The notes beneath the pieces were generated by a model, which searched no databases, was not told the DNA's origin, and saw only the letters and a list, made by a program, of their open reading frames with translations. 64,000 nucleotides of DNA from Nocardioides allogilvus. Its GTDB lineage: Bacteria > Actinomycetota > Actinomycetes > Propionibacteriales > Nocardioidaceae. Numbering within the stretch: position 1 is the stretch's first letter; each line of letters opens with the position of its first letter. The stretch is taken from assembly GCF_003047285.1 (NCBI RefSeq), contig NZ_PZYX01000015.1:1-64000 (forward strand), given 5' to 3'. Both the position numbers and the translations under genes were made by a program. Positions 8,084 through 16,539 of the stretch are shown in pieces.

Positions 8084-9561
8084 AGACCCTGCTGCGCCTG
8101 CTGCTCGCCTTCGGCGCGATCACCGCGTGCCTGTTCGTGACCGCGGCCCCGGCCTCGGCCCACCCCCTCGGCAACTTCACCGTCAACCGCTACACCGGCA
8201 TCCTCGTCTCCCCGACCGGCGTCCAGGTCGACCACGTCGTCGACCTCGCCGAGATCCCGACCGCCCAGCTGGGCCGGGCCATCGACGACCTGCCGGCGCT
8301 CGCCGGGCGTGAGTGCGCCACCACCGCTCGCGGCCTCGACCTCTCGGCCGCGGGCACCGCCGTACCCCTCACGCTGACCAGCTCCGAGGCCACGATCGCC
8401 GACGGCGAGGGCGGCCTGCCGATCACGCGCATCACCTGTGCCTTCAGCGGCCAGGCCGACATCGGCGCGGGCGAGATCACCTTCGAGGACCGCAGCGCAC
8501 CGGGCTCCGTGGGTTGGCGCGAGATCACTGCCGTCGGCGACGAGATGACCCTGACCAGCTCGGACGTCCCTGCCGTCAGCACCAGCGACCGCCTGACCGC
8601 CTACCCCGAGGACCTGCTGCAGTCACCGCTCGACGTCACCTCCGCGACGCTCCTCGTCTCCCCCGGCGGCCCCGCCGGCGTGCTGCCCGGGAGCGGCGAC
8701 GCCGACCCGACGACCACCGACGGCAGCTGGTTGTCGTCGAAGGCCACCGCCCTGCTGGGCGACAACGGCTGGTTCGCAGCCGTCCTCGCCCTGCTGGCCG
8801 CTCTCGCCCTCGGCGCCACGCACGCCCTCTCGCCCGGGCACGGCAAGACGGTGATGGCGTTCTACCTCTCCCAGCGCGGCGACTCCTCCGTGCGCTCCGC
8901 GCTCGCGGTCGGCAGCGCCGTGACCGCCGCGCACACCGGGTCGGTGCTGCTCCTCGGGCTGCTCGTCTCCTTGAGCAGTGCCTTCGTGCCGGCGCGGCTC
9001 TATCCCTGGCTCACCCTCGCCACCGGGCTCCTGATCGTCGGCCTCGGTCTCTACCTCCTGGCTCGCCTCCGCTCGAACGAGGGCGGCGGGCACGGACACG
9101 GCCATGGTCACGGTCACGGGCACGGACACGGCCACGGGCATGGCCATGGCCACGAGCAGTCCGCCGAGCCCGAGCAGCAGTCCTCCGTGGCGCTGGCACC
9201 GGCGGTCGTCGCGGCCCCGGCCGAGCCGGAGGCCACGCCCGGTCGCCTGGGCGTGTGGGTGATGGGCCTGGTCGGTGGACTCGTGCCGAGCCCCTCGGCC
9301 CTGCTCCTGCTCCTCGCCGCGGTCGCGCTGGGTCGCGCCTGGTTCGGCTTCGTCCTGGTCTTCGCCTTCGGCGTCGGTATGGCGCTCTCGCTGGCCGCCG
9401 TCGGGCTGCTGGCCCGCGACCTGGTGCTGCGCCTGGAGGGCCTGGCCGAGCGCCGCGGCTTCCTGGGCGGCAACGTCCGCACGTTCCTGCGCTACGGCGC
9501 CGCGATCGGCATCTGCGCGGTCGGGACCGGAGTGGTCATCCGCACGCTCGTGAATTTCTGA
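8080..9561 (+). CDS. NicO-family nickel/cobalt transporter with His-rich loop
   Basis: A 493-residue protein. A signal peptide (about 1-28, ending ASAHPLG) leads a periplasmic-type domain of about 200 residues. Six or so membrane helices follow from about residue 220. The first conserved metal motif is HALSPGHGKT near residue 246. A loop at about residues 336-358 is nearly pure Gly-His dipeptides (about a dozen), followed by a Gln/Glu stretch, and is probably a Ni/Co buffer. The second half carries GGLVPSPSALLLLL. The family includes Ni/Co exporters (RcnA-like) and importers; direction cannot be read from sequence. Confidence 0.88.
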   Translation: MKTLLRLLLAFGAITACLFVTAAPASAHPLGNFTVNRYTGILVSPTGVQVDHVVDLAEIPTAQLGRAIDDLPALAGRECATTARGLDLSAAGTAVPLTLTSSEATIADGEGGLPITRITCAFSGQADIGAGEITFEDRSAPGSVGWREITAVGDEMTLTSSDVPAVSTSDRLTAYPEDLLQSPLDVTSATLLVSPGGPAGVLPGSGDADPTTTDGSWLSSKATALLGDNGWFAAVLALLAALALGATHALSPGHGKTVMAFYLSQRGDSSVRSALAVGSAVTAAHTGSVLLLGLLVSLSSAFVPARLYPWLTLATGLLIVGLGLYLLARLRSNEGGGHGHGHGHGHGHGHGHGHGHGHEQSAEPEQQSSVALAPAVVAAPAEPEATPGRLGVWVMGLVGGLVPSPSALLLLLAAVALGRAWFGFVLVFAFGVGMALSLAAVGLLARDLVLRLEGLAERRGFLGGNVRTFLRYGAAIGICAVGTGVVIRTLVNF

Positions 9562-9603
9562 GCCGTTCGCCAATCCGGGCGAGGGGTTCGCGCCGAACTC
9601 TGG

Positions 9604-9626
9604 TTGTTGCACATCGCGTGCAACAA
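9604..9626. promoter_or_regulatory. Probable Nur (nickel-uptake regulator) operator
   Basis: TTGTTGCAC (9604-9612) and GTGCAACAA (9618-9626) form a perfect 9-bp inverted repeat around ATCGC. The inner part reads TTGCac-N5-gtGCAA, matching the Streptomyces Nur box TTGCaa-N5-ttGCAA in spacing and outer bases. It lies 18 bases before the cbiM start codon and 5 bases before the GGGAGG ribosome-binding site. A nickel-loaded Fur-family repressor would block the ECF transporter operon. No nur gene is in the window. Confidence 0.75.
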
Positions 9627-9644
9627 GATCCGGGAGGTCCACCG

Positions 9645-10331
9645 ATGCACGTCCCCGACGGTTTTCTCGACGCCCCCACGTCGCTGGCCACCGCGGCCGT
9701 CGCCGCCGCCGCGATCGGCATCGCCCTGCGTGGTGCCCGGCGCGAGCTCGACGACCGCATCGCGCCGCTGGCCGGCCTGGTGGCGACCTTCGTCTTCGCC
9801 ACCCAGATGCTCAACTTCCCGGTCGCGGGCGGGACCAGCGGCCACCTCATGGGCGGCGCCCTCGCGGCGATCCTCGTCGGCCCCTACACCGGCCTGCTCT
9901 GCCTGACCGTGGTCCTGGTCGTGCAGTCGCTGCTGTTCGCCGACGGCGGGATCACCGCGCTCGGCACCAACGTCGTACTGATGGGCATCGTGACCGTGGT
10001 CGTCGGCTGGGTGGGCTTCCGGGCCGCGCAGCTCGTGCTGCCCAAGCGCCTGTCCATGGTCGCGCCGGCTGCCGCGCTGGGAGCCGCGGCGTCGGTGGTG
10101 GCCAGCGCCGCGACGTTCGTCGTCCTCTACTCCGTGGGCGGCGTCATCGCGATCCCCTTCGACACCTTGCTGACGGCGATGGTCAGCGTTCACACGGTCA
10201 TCGGCCTCGGCGAGGCCGCCATCACCTTCCTGGTGGTCGCCAGCATCGTCTCGGTGCGACCCGACCTCGTCCACGGCGCCCGCCGCGTGCTCGTCGTGCG
10301 CGAGCTCGAGACCAGGCTGGTGGCGTCGTGA
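9645..10331 (+). CDS. cbiM: ECF transporter substrate-binding protein CbiM/NikM
   Basis: A 228-residue membrane protein, the metal-binding S component of a CbiMNQO/NikMNQO energy-coupling-factor importer. The mature N-terminus MHVPDGFLD has the invariant Met1-His2 that ligates the ion in this family. About six to seven hydrophobic helices follow. The ATG at 9645 is set by GGGAGG 7 bases upstream and by the conserved N-terminus. The Nur-type operator just upstream points to nickel rather than cobalt. The stop overlaps the next GTG. Confidence 0.95.
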   Translation: MHVPDGFLDAPTSLATAAVAAAAIGIALRGARRELDDRIAPLAGLVATFVFATQMLNFPVAGGTSGHLMGGALAAILVGPYTGLLCLTVVLVVQSLLFADGGITALGTNVVLMGIVTVVVGWVGFRAAQLVLPKRLSMVAPAAALGAAASVVASAATFVVLYSVGGVIAIPFDTLLTAMVSVHTVIGLGEAAITFLVVASIVSVRPDLVHGARRVLVVRELETRLVAS

Positions 10332-10651
10332 AGCGCATCTCCACGCGCACCGTCCTCGTGGTCGGGCTGCTGGTCGCCCTGGCGTTGGCCGGCTTCCTGA
10401 GCTTCCATGCCTCCAGCAGTCCTGACGGCCTCAACCGGGTCGCCACGGACCTGGGCTTCGCCGAGGCCGAGACCGCTTCGGCGACCCAGGACGGTCCGCT
10501 CGCCGGCTACGACCTCGCGGGCGTCGACCACGGTCGTCTCTCGGGCGGCCTCGCCGGCGTCATCGGGTGCCTGGCCGTGCTCGGCCTCATGTCCGTGCTG
10601 GTCCTCGTCCGCCAGCGCTCCCCGCGCCCGGCCCGGACGCGGGGCGAGTGA
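10328..10651 (+). CDS. CbiN/PDGLE-domain subunit of the metal ECF transporter
   Basis: A 107-residue protein with two hydrophobic helices (about 8-27 and 75-95) enclosing an extracytoplasmic loop that begins SSPDGLNRVATDLGF, the PDGLE signature. These small proteins replace or accompany CbiN/NikN and are needed with CbiM for uptake. It starts at GTG overlapping the cbiM stop, and the cbiQ GTG follows one base after its stop. It lies second in the four-gene operon. Confidence 0.92.
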   Translation: MKRISTRTVLVVGLLVALALAGFLSFHASSSPDGLNRVATDLGFAEAETASATQDGPLAGYDLAGVDHGRLSGGLAGVIGCLAVLGLMSVLVLVRQRSPRPARTRGE

Positions 10652-10652
10652 C

Positions 10653-11321
10653 GTGGGCGCCCCGCACGGGCACCGGCTGCACTACCACGGCCACTCCCCC
10701 CTCCACCGGGCTCCGGCCCACCTCAAGGTCGCCGGGCTCGTGGGCTTCATGCTCGTCGTCGTCGCGACGCCCGTCCCCTGGCTGCCCGCGTTCGCTGCGT
10801 ACGCCGCTGTGCTGGCCGTCCTCGTCGTGCTCTCCGGCGTCCCGGTGCCCTACCTCGCGCGGCGGATGGTCGTCGAGACGCCGGTGCTCGTCTTCGCCGC
10901 GCTCCTCCCGTTCGTCGCCACGGGACCGCAGGTCGAGGTGCTCGGGGTCTCGCTGACCGAGGCAGGGCTGGTCGCGGGCGGGGGTCTCGTCATGAAGGCG
11001 ACCCTGGGCGTGCTGGCCAGCCTGCTGCTCGCCGCGACGACCGACCCGCGCGACCTGCTCATCGGGCTGGAGCGCCTGCGGGTGCCCGCCCAGCTGGTCC
11101 AGATCATGGGGTTCATGGTGCGCTACCTCGACGTCGTGACCGACGAGCTCCGGCGAATGAAGACCGCCCGCGAGTCCCGAGGCTTCACCGCCCGCAATCC
11201 GCGACACTGGCCGGTGATCGGCCGCTCGGCCGGAGCCTTGTTCATCCGCTCGTTCGAACGTGGCGAGCGCGTCCACCTCGCGATGATCTCGCGCGGACAC
11301 AACGGGAGCCTGCGCCGATGA
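10653..11321 (+). CDS. cbiQ: ECF transporter transmembrane subunit CbiQ
   Basis: A 222-residue T component of the Ni/Co importer. It starts at GTG 10653 with a His-rich leader (GAPHGHRLHYHGHSPLH), then has four to five hydrophobic helices. The conserved cytoplasmic coupling region includes MKTARESRGF, the A-x-x-x-R-G motif that contacts the ATPases. It overlaps cbiO by four bases (ATGA). A longer upstream open frame belongs to the preceding gene in another frame and was excluded. Confidence 0.93.
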   Translation: MGAPHGHRLHYHGHSPLHRAPAHLKVAGLVGFMLVVVATPVPWLPAFAAYAAVLAVLVVLSGVPVPYLARRMVVETPVLVFAALLPFVATGPQVEVLGVSLTEAGLVAGGGLVMKATLGVLASLLLAATTDPRDLLIGLERLRVPAQLVQIMGFMVRYLDVVTDELRRMKTARESRGFTARNPRHWPVIGRSAGALFIRSFERGERVHLAMISRGHNGSLRR

Positions 11322-12058
11322 CCACCCCAGTGCTCGACCTCCAGTCGGTGGCCTACGCCTATCCCGACGGCCACCAGGCGCTCTTCGGCGTCGACCTGCA
11401 CGTGCACCGCGGCGAGCGCGTCGCCGTCCTCGGCCCCAACGGTGCCGGCAAGACCACGCTCGTGCTGCACCTCAACGGCATCCTGCTCCCCGGCCGCGGC
11501 ACCGTGACGGTGTCCGGGCTCCCGGTCGTGAAGGACAACCTGGCCGAGATCCGCCGCCGGGTCGGCATCGTCTTCCAGGACCCCGACGACCAGCTCTTCA
11601 TGGGCAGCGTGCGCGACGACGTCGCCTTCGGACCGCGCAACCTGGGGCTGCGCGGGGCCGAGCTCGATCGCCGGGTCATGACGGCGCTCGACATGGTCGG
11701 GATGGCCGACTTCGTGGACCGTCCCCCGCACCACCTGTCGTTCGGCCAGCGTCGCCGGGTGGCCGTGGCCACGGTGCTGGTCATGGAGCCGGAGATCATC
11801 GTGCTCGACGAGCCGAGCTCCAACCTCGACCCGGCATCGCGCCGAGAGCTCGCCGACATCCTCACCAGCCTCGACGTGACGCTGATGATGGTCACCCACG
11901 ACCTGCCCTACGCCTTGCAGCTGTGCCCCCGGGCGGTGGTGCTCTCCGACGGCATCGTCGCCGCGCAGGGCCGCACGATCGACATCCTCACCGACGACGC
12001 GATGATGAAGTCCCACCGGCTCGAGCTGCCCTACGGCTTCGACCCGCACACCTGCTGA
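11318..12058 (+). CDS. cbiO: ECF transporter ATP-binding protein CbiO
   Basis: A 246-residue ABC ATPase. Walker A is GPNGAGKTTL (about residues 41-50) and the Q-loop is FQDPDDQLF. The signature region reads LSFGQRRRVAV, where most ABC proteins have LSGGQ; F for the first G is seen in some ECF ATPases. Walker B is IIVLDEPSSNLDP and the switch His is in MVTHDL. Only one ATPase is encoded, so it probably acts as a homodimer. It is last in the cbiMNQO operon. Confidence 0.95.
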   Translation: MTTPVLDLQSVAYAYPDGHQALFGVDLHVHRGERVAVLGPNGAGKTTLVLHLNGILLPGRGTVTVSGLPVVKDNLAEIRRRVGIVFQDPDDQLFMGSVRDDVAFGPRNLGLRGAELDRRVMTALDMVGMADFVDRPPHHLSFGQRRRVAVATVLVMEPEIIVLDEPSSNLDPASRRELADILTSLDVTLMMVTHDLPYALQLCPRAVVLSDGIVAAQGRTIDILTDDAMMKSHRLELPYGFDPHTC

Positions 12059-12062
12059 GACC

Positions 12063-12287
12063 TCAGCGGCGGGTGGGGCGCACGGCGATGCCCGTGCTGC
12101 GGTCGGCCACCCGAGCCGGTCGCGGAGGCAGCTTCGCGAGGTGGTCCTTCTCGAGCGCCTTCTGGAGGCGTTGTACGGCGACGTCCCGGTCGACCTCGCC
12201 GCGACCCTCGCGGCCCTGCCAGCCCACCCATGCCATCGCGCCCACAGTCACCAGGGCAGGCGGCACGAGCCACCACAGGATCTCCAC
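12063..12287 (-). CDS. Small single-helix membrane protein (unknown)
   Basis: A 74-residue protein with a hydrophobic N-terminal helix (VEILWWLVPPALVTVGAMAWVGW), then a charged, Arg-rich cytoplasmic tail. No family is recognised. The GTG at 12287, four bases after the moaE stop, is chosen over an ATG at 12320 that would overlap moaE by 29 bases. There is no strong ribosome-binding site, so it may rely on coupling to moaE. It ends convergently just after cbiO. Confidence 0.6.
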   Translation of the reverse strand: MEILWWLVPPALVTVGAMAWVGWQGREGRGEVDRDVAVQRLQKALEKDHLAKLPPRPARVADRSTGIAVRPTRR

Positions 12288-12291
12288 GACG

Positions 12292-12732
12292 TCAGGGTAG
12301 GCCGACCCACTCCTCCGCACCGTCCGCGAAACGCTGGTGCTTCCAGATCGGCACCTCCGACTTCAAGGTGTCGATCAGCGCCCGCGAGGCGTCGAAGGCA
12401 ACGCCGCGGTGGCTGGCCGTGGTCGCGACGATGACGGCGATGTCCCCGATCTCCAGGTGTCCGACGCGGTGTACGGCGACGAGCCCGTGCACGTCGTGGG
12501 CCCCCGCCACGCGGTCGCAGACGTCGCGCAACCGGTCCAGGGCCGTCGGATGGGCGCTGTAGTCGAGCGAGGTGACGCCCTGCCCGCCGTCGTGGTCGCG
12601 GACGCGGCCGACGAACAGGGTCAGCCCGCCGGCGGCCTCGTCGTCGAGGGCGCGCACGACCTCGTCGACGTCGAGAGGCTCGTCCCGGATCTCGACGAGC
12701 CGAACGGCGGTGTGCGGTGAGGCCTGGGTCAT
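12292..12732 (-). CDS. moaE: Molybdopterin synthase catalytic subunit MoaE
   Basis: A 146-residue protein. It carries the large-subunit motif LKSEVPIWKHQ with both active-site lysines used in transferring dithiolene sulfur to precursor Z, and also the VGRVRDH and HRVGHLEIGD motifs. MoaE converts cyclic pyranopterin monophosphate to molybdopterin with MoaD, which is not in the window. The ATG at 12732 has CGGAG nearby. It is transcribed divergently from the DUF2342 gene across 47 bases. MoeZ at 36462-37661 could recharge the MoaD sulfur carrier. Confidence 0.94.
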   Translation of the reverse strand: MTQASPHTAVRLVEIRDEPLDVDEVVRALDDEAAGGLTLFVGRVRDHDGGQGVTSLDYSAHPTALDRLRDVCDRVAGAHDVHGLVAVHRVGHLEIGDIAVIVATTASHRGVAFDASRALIDTLKSEVPIWKHQRFADGAEEWVGLP

Positions 12733-12779
12733 GCTCCGAGTGTAGTTATCGTGCTGGGCCCGGTGAGTACGGTTGAGGC

Positions 12780-14108
12780 ATGAGCAACACACCCGGTGAC
12801 GGCCCGGACGAGCAGAACCCCTTCAAGGGCACCCCCTTCGAGCAGCTGTTCAGCGGCCTCGCCGGAGGCCTCGGCGGCGCCGGCGCAGGGATGCCCGACC
12901 TGAGCGCGCTGATGAGCCAGATGCAGGCCTTCATGCAGCCCCACGACGGCCCGGTCAACTGGGCGGTCGTCACCGACACCGCGCGCAAGGTCTCGGCGCA
13001 GGAGGCGGACCCCACGCCCAGCCAGGCCCAGCGCGACGCGGTGGCGGACGCCGTGCGGCTGGCCGACCACTGGCTCGACGAGGCGACCGAATTCCCGTCC
13101 GGGGTGAGCACCACCGCGGCGTGGAGTCGCGCCGAGTGGATCGTGGAGACCACCGACGTCTGGAAGCGCCTCGTCGAGCCGATCGCCGGCTCTGCGGTCG
13201 GCGCCCTCGGCAACGCCCTGCCCGAGGAGGCCCGGGCGATGGCCGGTCCGCTGCTGGGCATGCTCGGCAAGGCCACCGGCGCGATGGTCGCCTCCCAGGT
13301 CGGCCAGGGTGTGGGCGCGCTGTCGAGCGAGGTGCTCGGCGCGTCCGACATCGGACTCCCCCTCGGCCCCGACGGCAAGGCCGCGCTGCTGCCCGCCAAC
13401 GTCGACGCGTTCGCGGCCGAGCTGGATGTCAGCGCCGACGACGTCCTGCTCTACCTCGCGCTCCGCGAGGCCGCCCACCAGCGTCTGTTCGCCAACGCGC
13501 CGTGGCTGCGCGAGCACCTCATCGGTGCGGTGACGGCCTACGGCCAGGGCATCGAGATCAACACCGCCGGCATCGAGGAGAAGCTCCGCGAGATCGACCC
13601 CACCAACCCGATGGCGATGCAGTCGGCCATGGAGGGCGGGCTCTTCGACCTCGCCAAGTCGCCCGCCCAGCAGGCCGCGCTCGAGCGCCTCGAGATCACG
13701 CTCGCGCTCGTCGAGGGCTGGGTCGACGAGGTCGTCTCCCAGGCGACCGAGACCCGGATGCCCACCGCCGCCAAGCTGCAGGAGACCGTCCGCCGCCGCC
13801 GCGCGGCCGGCGGCCCGGCCGAGGACGCGTTCGCCGCGCTCGTCGGCCTCGAGCTGCGTCCCCGCCGCCTGCGCGACGCCTCCACGCTGTGGGGCTCGTT
13901 GCGCACCCGCCAGGGCACCGAGGCCCGCGACGGCGTGTGGATGCACCCCGACCTGCTCCCGACGGCCGCCGACCTCGACGACCCGCTCGGGTTCCGGGAG
14001 GACGCCGCGTCGCCGGAGTCGCTGTCGGACGAGGACTTCGACGCCGGGCTGCGCGAGCTGCTCGACGGACCGGCCGACCCCGGCCCGGACGCACAGCCCG
14101 ACGAGTGA
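12780..14108 (+). CDS. DUF2342 zinc-dependent metalloprotease-like protein
   Basis: A 442-residue soluble protein of the actinobacterial DUF2342 family (Rv3195-like, also annotated as F420-biosynthesis associated). A metal-site-like helix REAAHQRLF lies near residue 230, a variant of HExxH typical of this family. The N-terminus is Gly-rich and acidic, and the C-terminus is acidic (DFDAGL, then GPADPGPDAQPDE). No signal peptide is seen. Its stop overlaps the GTG of the Nudix gene, so the pair is co-translated. Proteolysis is inferred from the family only. Confidence 0.85.
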   Translation: MSNTPGDGPDEQNPFKGTPFEQLFSGLAGGLGGAGAGMPDLSALMSQMQAFMQPHDGPVNWAVVTDTARKVSAQEADPTPSQAQRDAVADAVRLADHWLDEATEFPSGVSTTAAWSRAEWIVETTDVWKRLVEPIAGSAVGALGNALPEEARAMAGPLLGMLGKATGAMVASQVGQGVGALSSEVLGASDIGLPLGPDGKAALLPANVDAFAAELDVSADDVLLYLALREAAHQRLFANAPWLREHLIGAVTAYGQGIEINTAGIEEKLREIDPTNPMAMQSAMEGGLFDLAKSPAQQAALERLEITLALVEGWVDEVVSQATETRMPTAAKLQETVRRRRAAGGPAEDAFAALVGLELRPRRLRDASTLWGSLRTRQGTEARDGVWMHPDLLPTAADLDDPLGFREDAASPESLSDEDFDAGLRELLDGPADPGPDAQPDE

Positions 14109-14671
14109 TCCACGACGACGCGCTCGCCCTGCTGGCGAGCTGGACCCCACCGAGCCCCCACGACGAGACGCTGCGCGATCGCTACCTCGCGCACCTGCGC
14201 TCCCGGCCCGACGGACTGCTGAAGTCCTGCTTCCCCGACCACCTGACCGCGGGGGTGATCGTCGTGTCACCCGACGCCAGCGCCGTACTCCTCAACCACC
14301 ACCGCAAGGCCGATGCGTGGCTGGCCTTCGGCGGCCACATCGAGCCCGGCGACGCGACGCTGGCCGCGGCGGCACGGCGCGAGCTGGTGGAGGAGTCCGG
14401 GTTGACGGTCTTCGACTTCGACCCGACGCCGCTCTCGCTCGACGAGCACGCCGTGGACTTCTGCTCCGACCGCGGCACCGTCCACCACCTCGACGTCCGG
14501 TTCGTGGCCACCACGGTCCCCGACGACGAGCACGTGGTCAGCGACGAGTCGCTCGACGTGCGCTGGTGGCCGGTCGACGCGCTGCCGCAGACCTTCGACG
14601 ACATGTATCGCCTGATCGACGCGGCGATCACCCGCGTCGCTCAGTCGATCTTGCCGCTGTCGCCGTCATAG
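14105..14671 (+). CDS. Nudix hydrolase
   Basis: A 188-residue protein with a complete Nudix box, GGHIEPGD then REL-VEESGL (residues about 78-100), that binds the metal for pyrophosphate hydrolysis. The substrate is not predictable. The start GTG 14105 overlaps the DUF2342 stop. The 3' end overlaps the convergent DUF45 gene by about 31 bases, which is unusual but both frames end cleanly. An N-terminal helical region of about 45 residues precedes the Nudix fold. Confidence 0.9.
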   Translation: MIHDDALALLASWTPPSPHDETLRDRYLAHLRSRPDGLLKSCFPDHLTAGVIVVSPDASAVLLNHHRKADAWLAFGGHIEPGDATLAAAARRELVEESGLTVFDFDPTPLSLDEHAVDFCSDRGTVHHLDVRFVATTVPDDEHVVSDESLDVRWWPVDALPQTFDDMYRLIDAAITRVAQSILPLSPS

Positions 14672-15177
14672 CCGTCGGGCAGCTCGAGGCGCGCGGCTGA
14701 CGACCAGCCGGCGAGGTAGCCCTTGGCGCGCTCGGACTTGGGGTAGCGGTCCACCCAGGCCCAGAACTCCGGCCCGTGGCCGGGCTCGAGCAGGTGCGCC
14801 AGCTCGTGGATGAGCACGTAGTCCACGACCCACGACGGCATCTGCTGGAGCCGCGCGGACAGGCGGATCGACCGCTCGCCGGGTGTGCACGAGCCCCAGC
14901 GCGACTTCTGGTTGGAGACCCAGCGGACGCTCGAGGGCGTGGCCAGGCCGCCGAGCCAGGTGTCGTTGAGGGTGGTCGCACGGGCCAGCAGCTCCTCGTC
15001 GCTCGGCTTGCGCCGCGACTCCTTGCGCTCGATGCGCGCCACCATGTCCGCGACCCACTTGGCCTCCTCGCGCTTGCTCATCGAGGCGGGGATGAGCACC
15101 ACGATGACGTCGCCCTCGCGGTAGGCCGACACCGTCCGGCGCCGCCGCTTGGAGCGGCGGACCTCGACCTCAGCCAT
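14641..15177 (-). CDS. YgjP/DUF45-type metallopeptidase
   Basis: A 178-residue soluble protein with HELAH and a downstream H (HGPEFW), the zinc site of the YgjP-like/DUF45 peptidases, plus the family motif NQKSRWGSC. The N-terminus is basic (VRRSKRRRRTV). It starts 8 bases inside the end of the PHP gene, so the two form an operon. The physiological substrate is unknown. Confidence 0.92.
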   Translation of the reverse strand: MAEVEVRRSKRRRRTVSAYREGDVIVVLIPASMSKREEAKWVADMVARIERKESRRKPSDEELLARATTLNDTWLGGLATPSSVRWVSNQKSRWGSCTPGERSIRLSARLQQMPSWVVDYVLIHELAHLLEPGHGPEFWAWVDRYPKSERAKGYLAGWSSAARLELPDGYDGDSGKID

Positions 15178-16204
15178 GGTTCGCCCACTCGAGCAGCCGT
15201 TCGCGCGGCCACGTGTTGACGATCCGGTCGGCGTCGATGCCCGCCTCCTCGGCGCGCTCGCAGCCGTAGTCGAGCATGTCGAGCTGGCCGGGCGCGTGTG
15301 CGTCGGAGTCGATCGAGAACAGGCAGCCGAGGTCGCGGGCGAGCTCCAGCAGCTCGGTCGGTGGGTCGCGCCGCTCTGGACGGGAGTTGATCTCGACCGC
15401 GGTGTCGTTGTCGCGGCACGCCTCGAACACGGCGCGGGCGTCGAACTGGCTCTGCTTGCGGGTGCCGCGGTTGCCCGTCACCAGGCGCCCGGTGCAGTGC
15501 CCCAGCACGTTGGTGCGCGGGTTGCGTACGGCGCCGATCATCCGTCGCGTCATCGCATCGGCGTCCATGGCCAGCTTGGAGTGGACGCTCGCCACACGCA
15601 CGTCCAGCTGGGCGAGCAGCTCATCGGTCTGGTCGAGGGAGCCGTCGTCGAGGATGTCGACCTCGATCCCCTTGAGCAGGGTGAACGCGCCACCGAGGTG
15701 CGCGTTGATCGCCTCGACCACGCCGAGCTGGCGGGTCAGGCGCTCGGCGCTGAGGCCGCGGGCCACCTTGAGGCGTGGCGAGTGGTCGGTGAGCACGAGG
15801 TAGTCGTGGCCCAGCTCCATCGCGGTCATCGCCATCTCCTCGATGGGCGAACCGCCGTCGGACCAGTCGGAGTGGGAGTGGCAGTCGCCGCGCAGCCGGG
15901 CGCGGAGCTCGCGTCCGCCGCTGGCCAGCGGCCCGGCGTGCTCTGCCTCGAGGGCGGCGAGACGGGCTGGCACCACCCCGCGGCACGCGTCGGCGATGAC
16001 GGCGGCCGTGCTCGGTCCGATGCCGGCCAGGTCGGTCAGCGTGCCGGCCTCCGCCCGCGCGGTGACCTCGTCGCCGCCGAGCGGCAAGATCACGGCGGCG
16101 GCCGAGCGGAAGGCCTGGATGCGACGGGTGTCCTCGCGGGCGCGCTCGAGCAGGAAGGCGATGCGCCGCAGTGCGGCGACCGGCCCACCGGCGTACTCAC
16201 TCAT
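15170..16204 (-). CDS. PHP-domain phosphoesterase with PolX-like N-terminus
   Basis: A 344-residue protein. Residues about 1-95 form helix-hairpin-helix elements (LTDLAGIGPSTAAVIADAC) like those in PolX. A PHP metal-dependent phosphoesterase domain follows, with DCHSHSDWSDG, LTDHS, GIEVDI, SVHSKL, GHCTGR and DSDAH motifs. The polymerase palm present in full PolX is missing, so it is a short relative, probably acting on DNA ends or nucleotides. The ATG at 16204 is chosen over an upstream start with poor context. Confidence 0.88.
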   Translation of the reverse strand: MSEYAGGPVAALRRIAFLLERAREDTRRIQAFRSAAAVILPLGGDEVTARAEAGTLTDLAGIGPSTAAVIADACRGVVPARLAALEAEHAGPLASGGRELRARLRGDCHSHSDWSDGGSPIEEMAMTAMELGHDYLVLTDHSPRLKVARGLSAERLTRQLGVVEAINAHLGGAFTLLKGIEVDILDDGSLDQTDELLAQLDVRVASVHSKLAMDADAMTRRMIGAVRNPRTNVLGHCTGRLVTGNRGTRKQSQFDARAVFEACRDNDTAVEINSRPERRDPPTELLELARDLGCLFSIDSDAHAPGQLDMLDYGCERAEEAGIDADRIVNTWPRERLLEWANHG

Positions 16205-16539
16205 CGCGTCTCTCGCTCTCTGCCTCGTGGGCGGCACAGATTTCGGTCCACAGGCCGCTGCTCATCATTGTGGCTGGTCACAGGGTCGGTACGCCGGGTG
16301 GCCGGGCGTGTCCCCCACAACCTCGTCCCCCGCACGACACAGGTTGTCCCCCGCTCCTGCCTGGTCATGCACACGTTGTCCACAGGCCACTCCACAGCCG
16401 TGGAGGGACCCGCATTGACCGCGCCGACCGGTGTCTCATAGGTTTGCCCCAGATGAGGCCCTCGGCCTGTCGGGCTCGACCAGCGTGGGGAAGCGCTCGG
16501 TCGGACGCCAGCGGATCGAGGGCCTCTTCTACGTCCGGC
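16205..16539. other. Intergenic region with one DnaA-box-like 9-mer
   Basis: No gene is seen in these 335 bases between two minus-strand genes. It carries a perfect actinobacterial DnaA-box-like 9-mer TTGTCCACA at 16376-16384. Only one full match was seen, so this is not an origin. It should contain the promoter of the PHP/DUF45 operon and the 3' end of the enoyl-CoA hydratase transcript. Confidence 0.5.

Noticed and set aside
9085..9155. Short tandem repeats resembling a CRISPR or microsatellite
   Set aside because: They are Gly-His codons inside the NicO transporter and lack spacer structure.
16376..16384. DnaA box suggesting a replication origin
   Set aside because: Only one full 9-mer; no dnaA, dnaN or AT-rich region.
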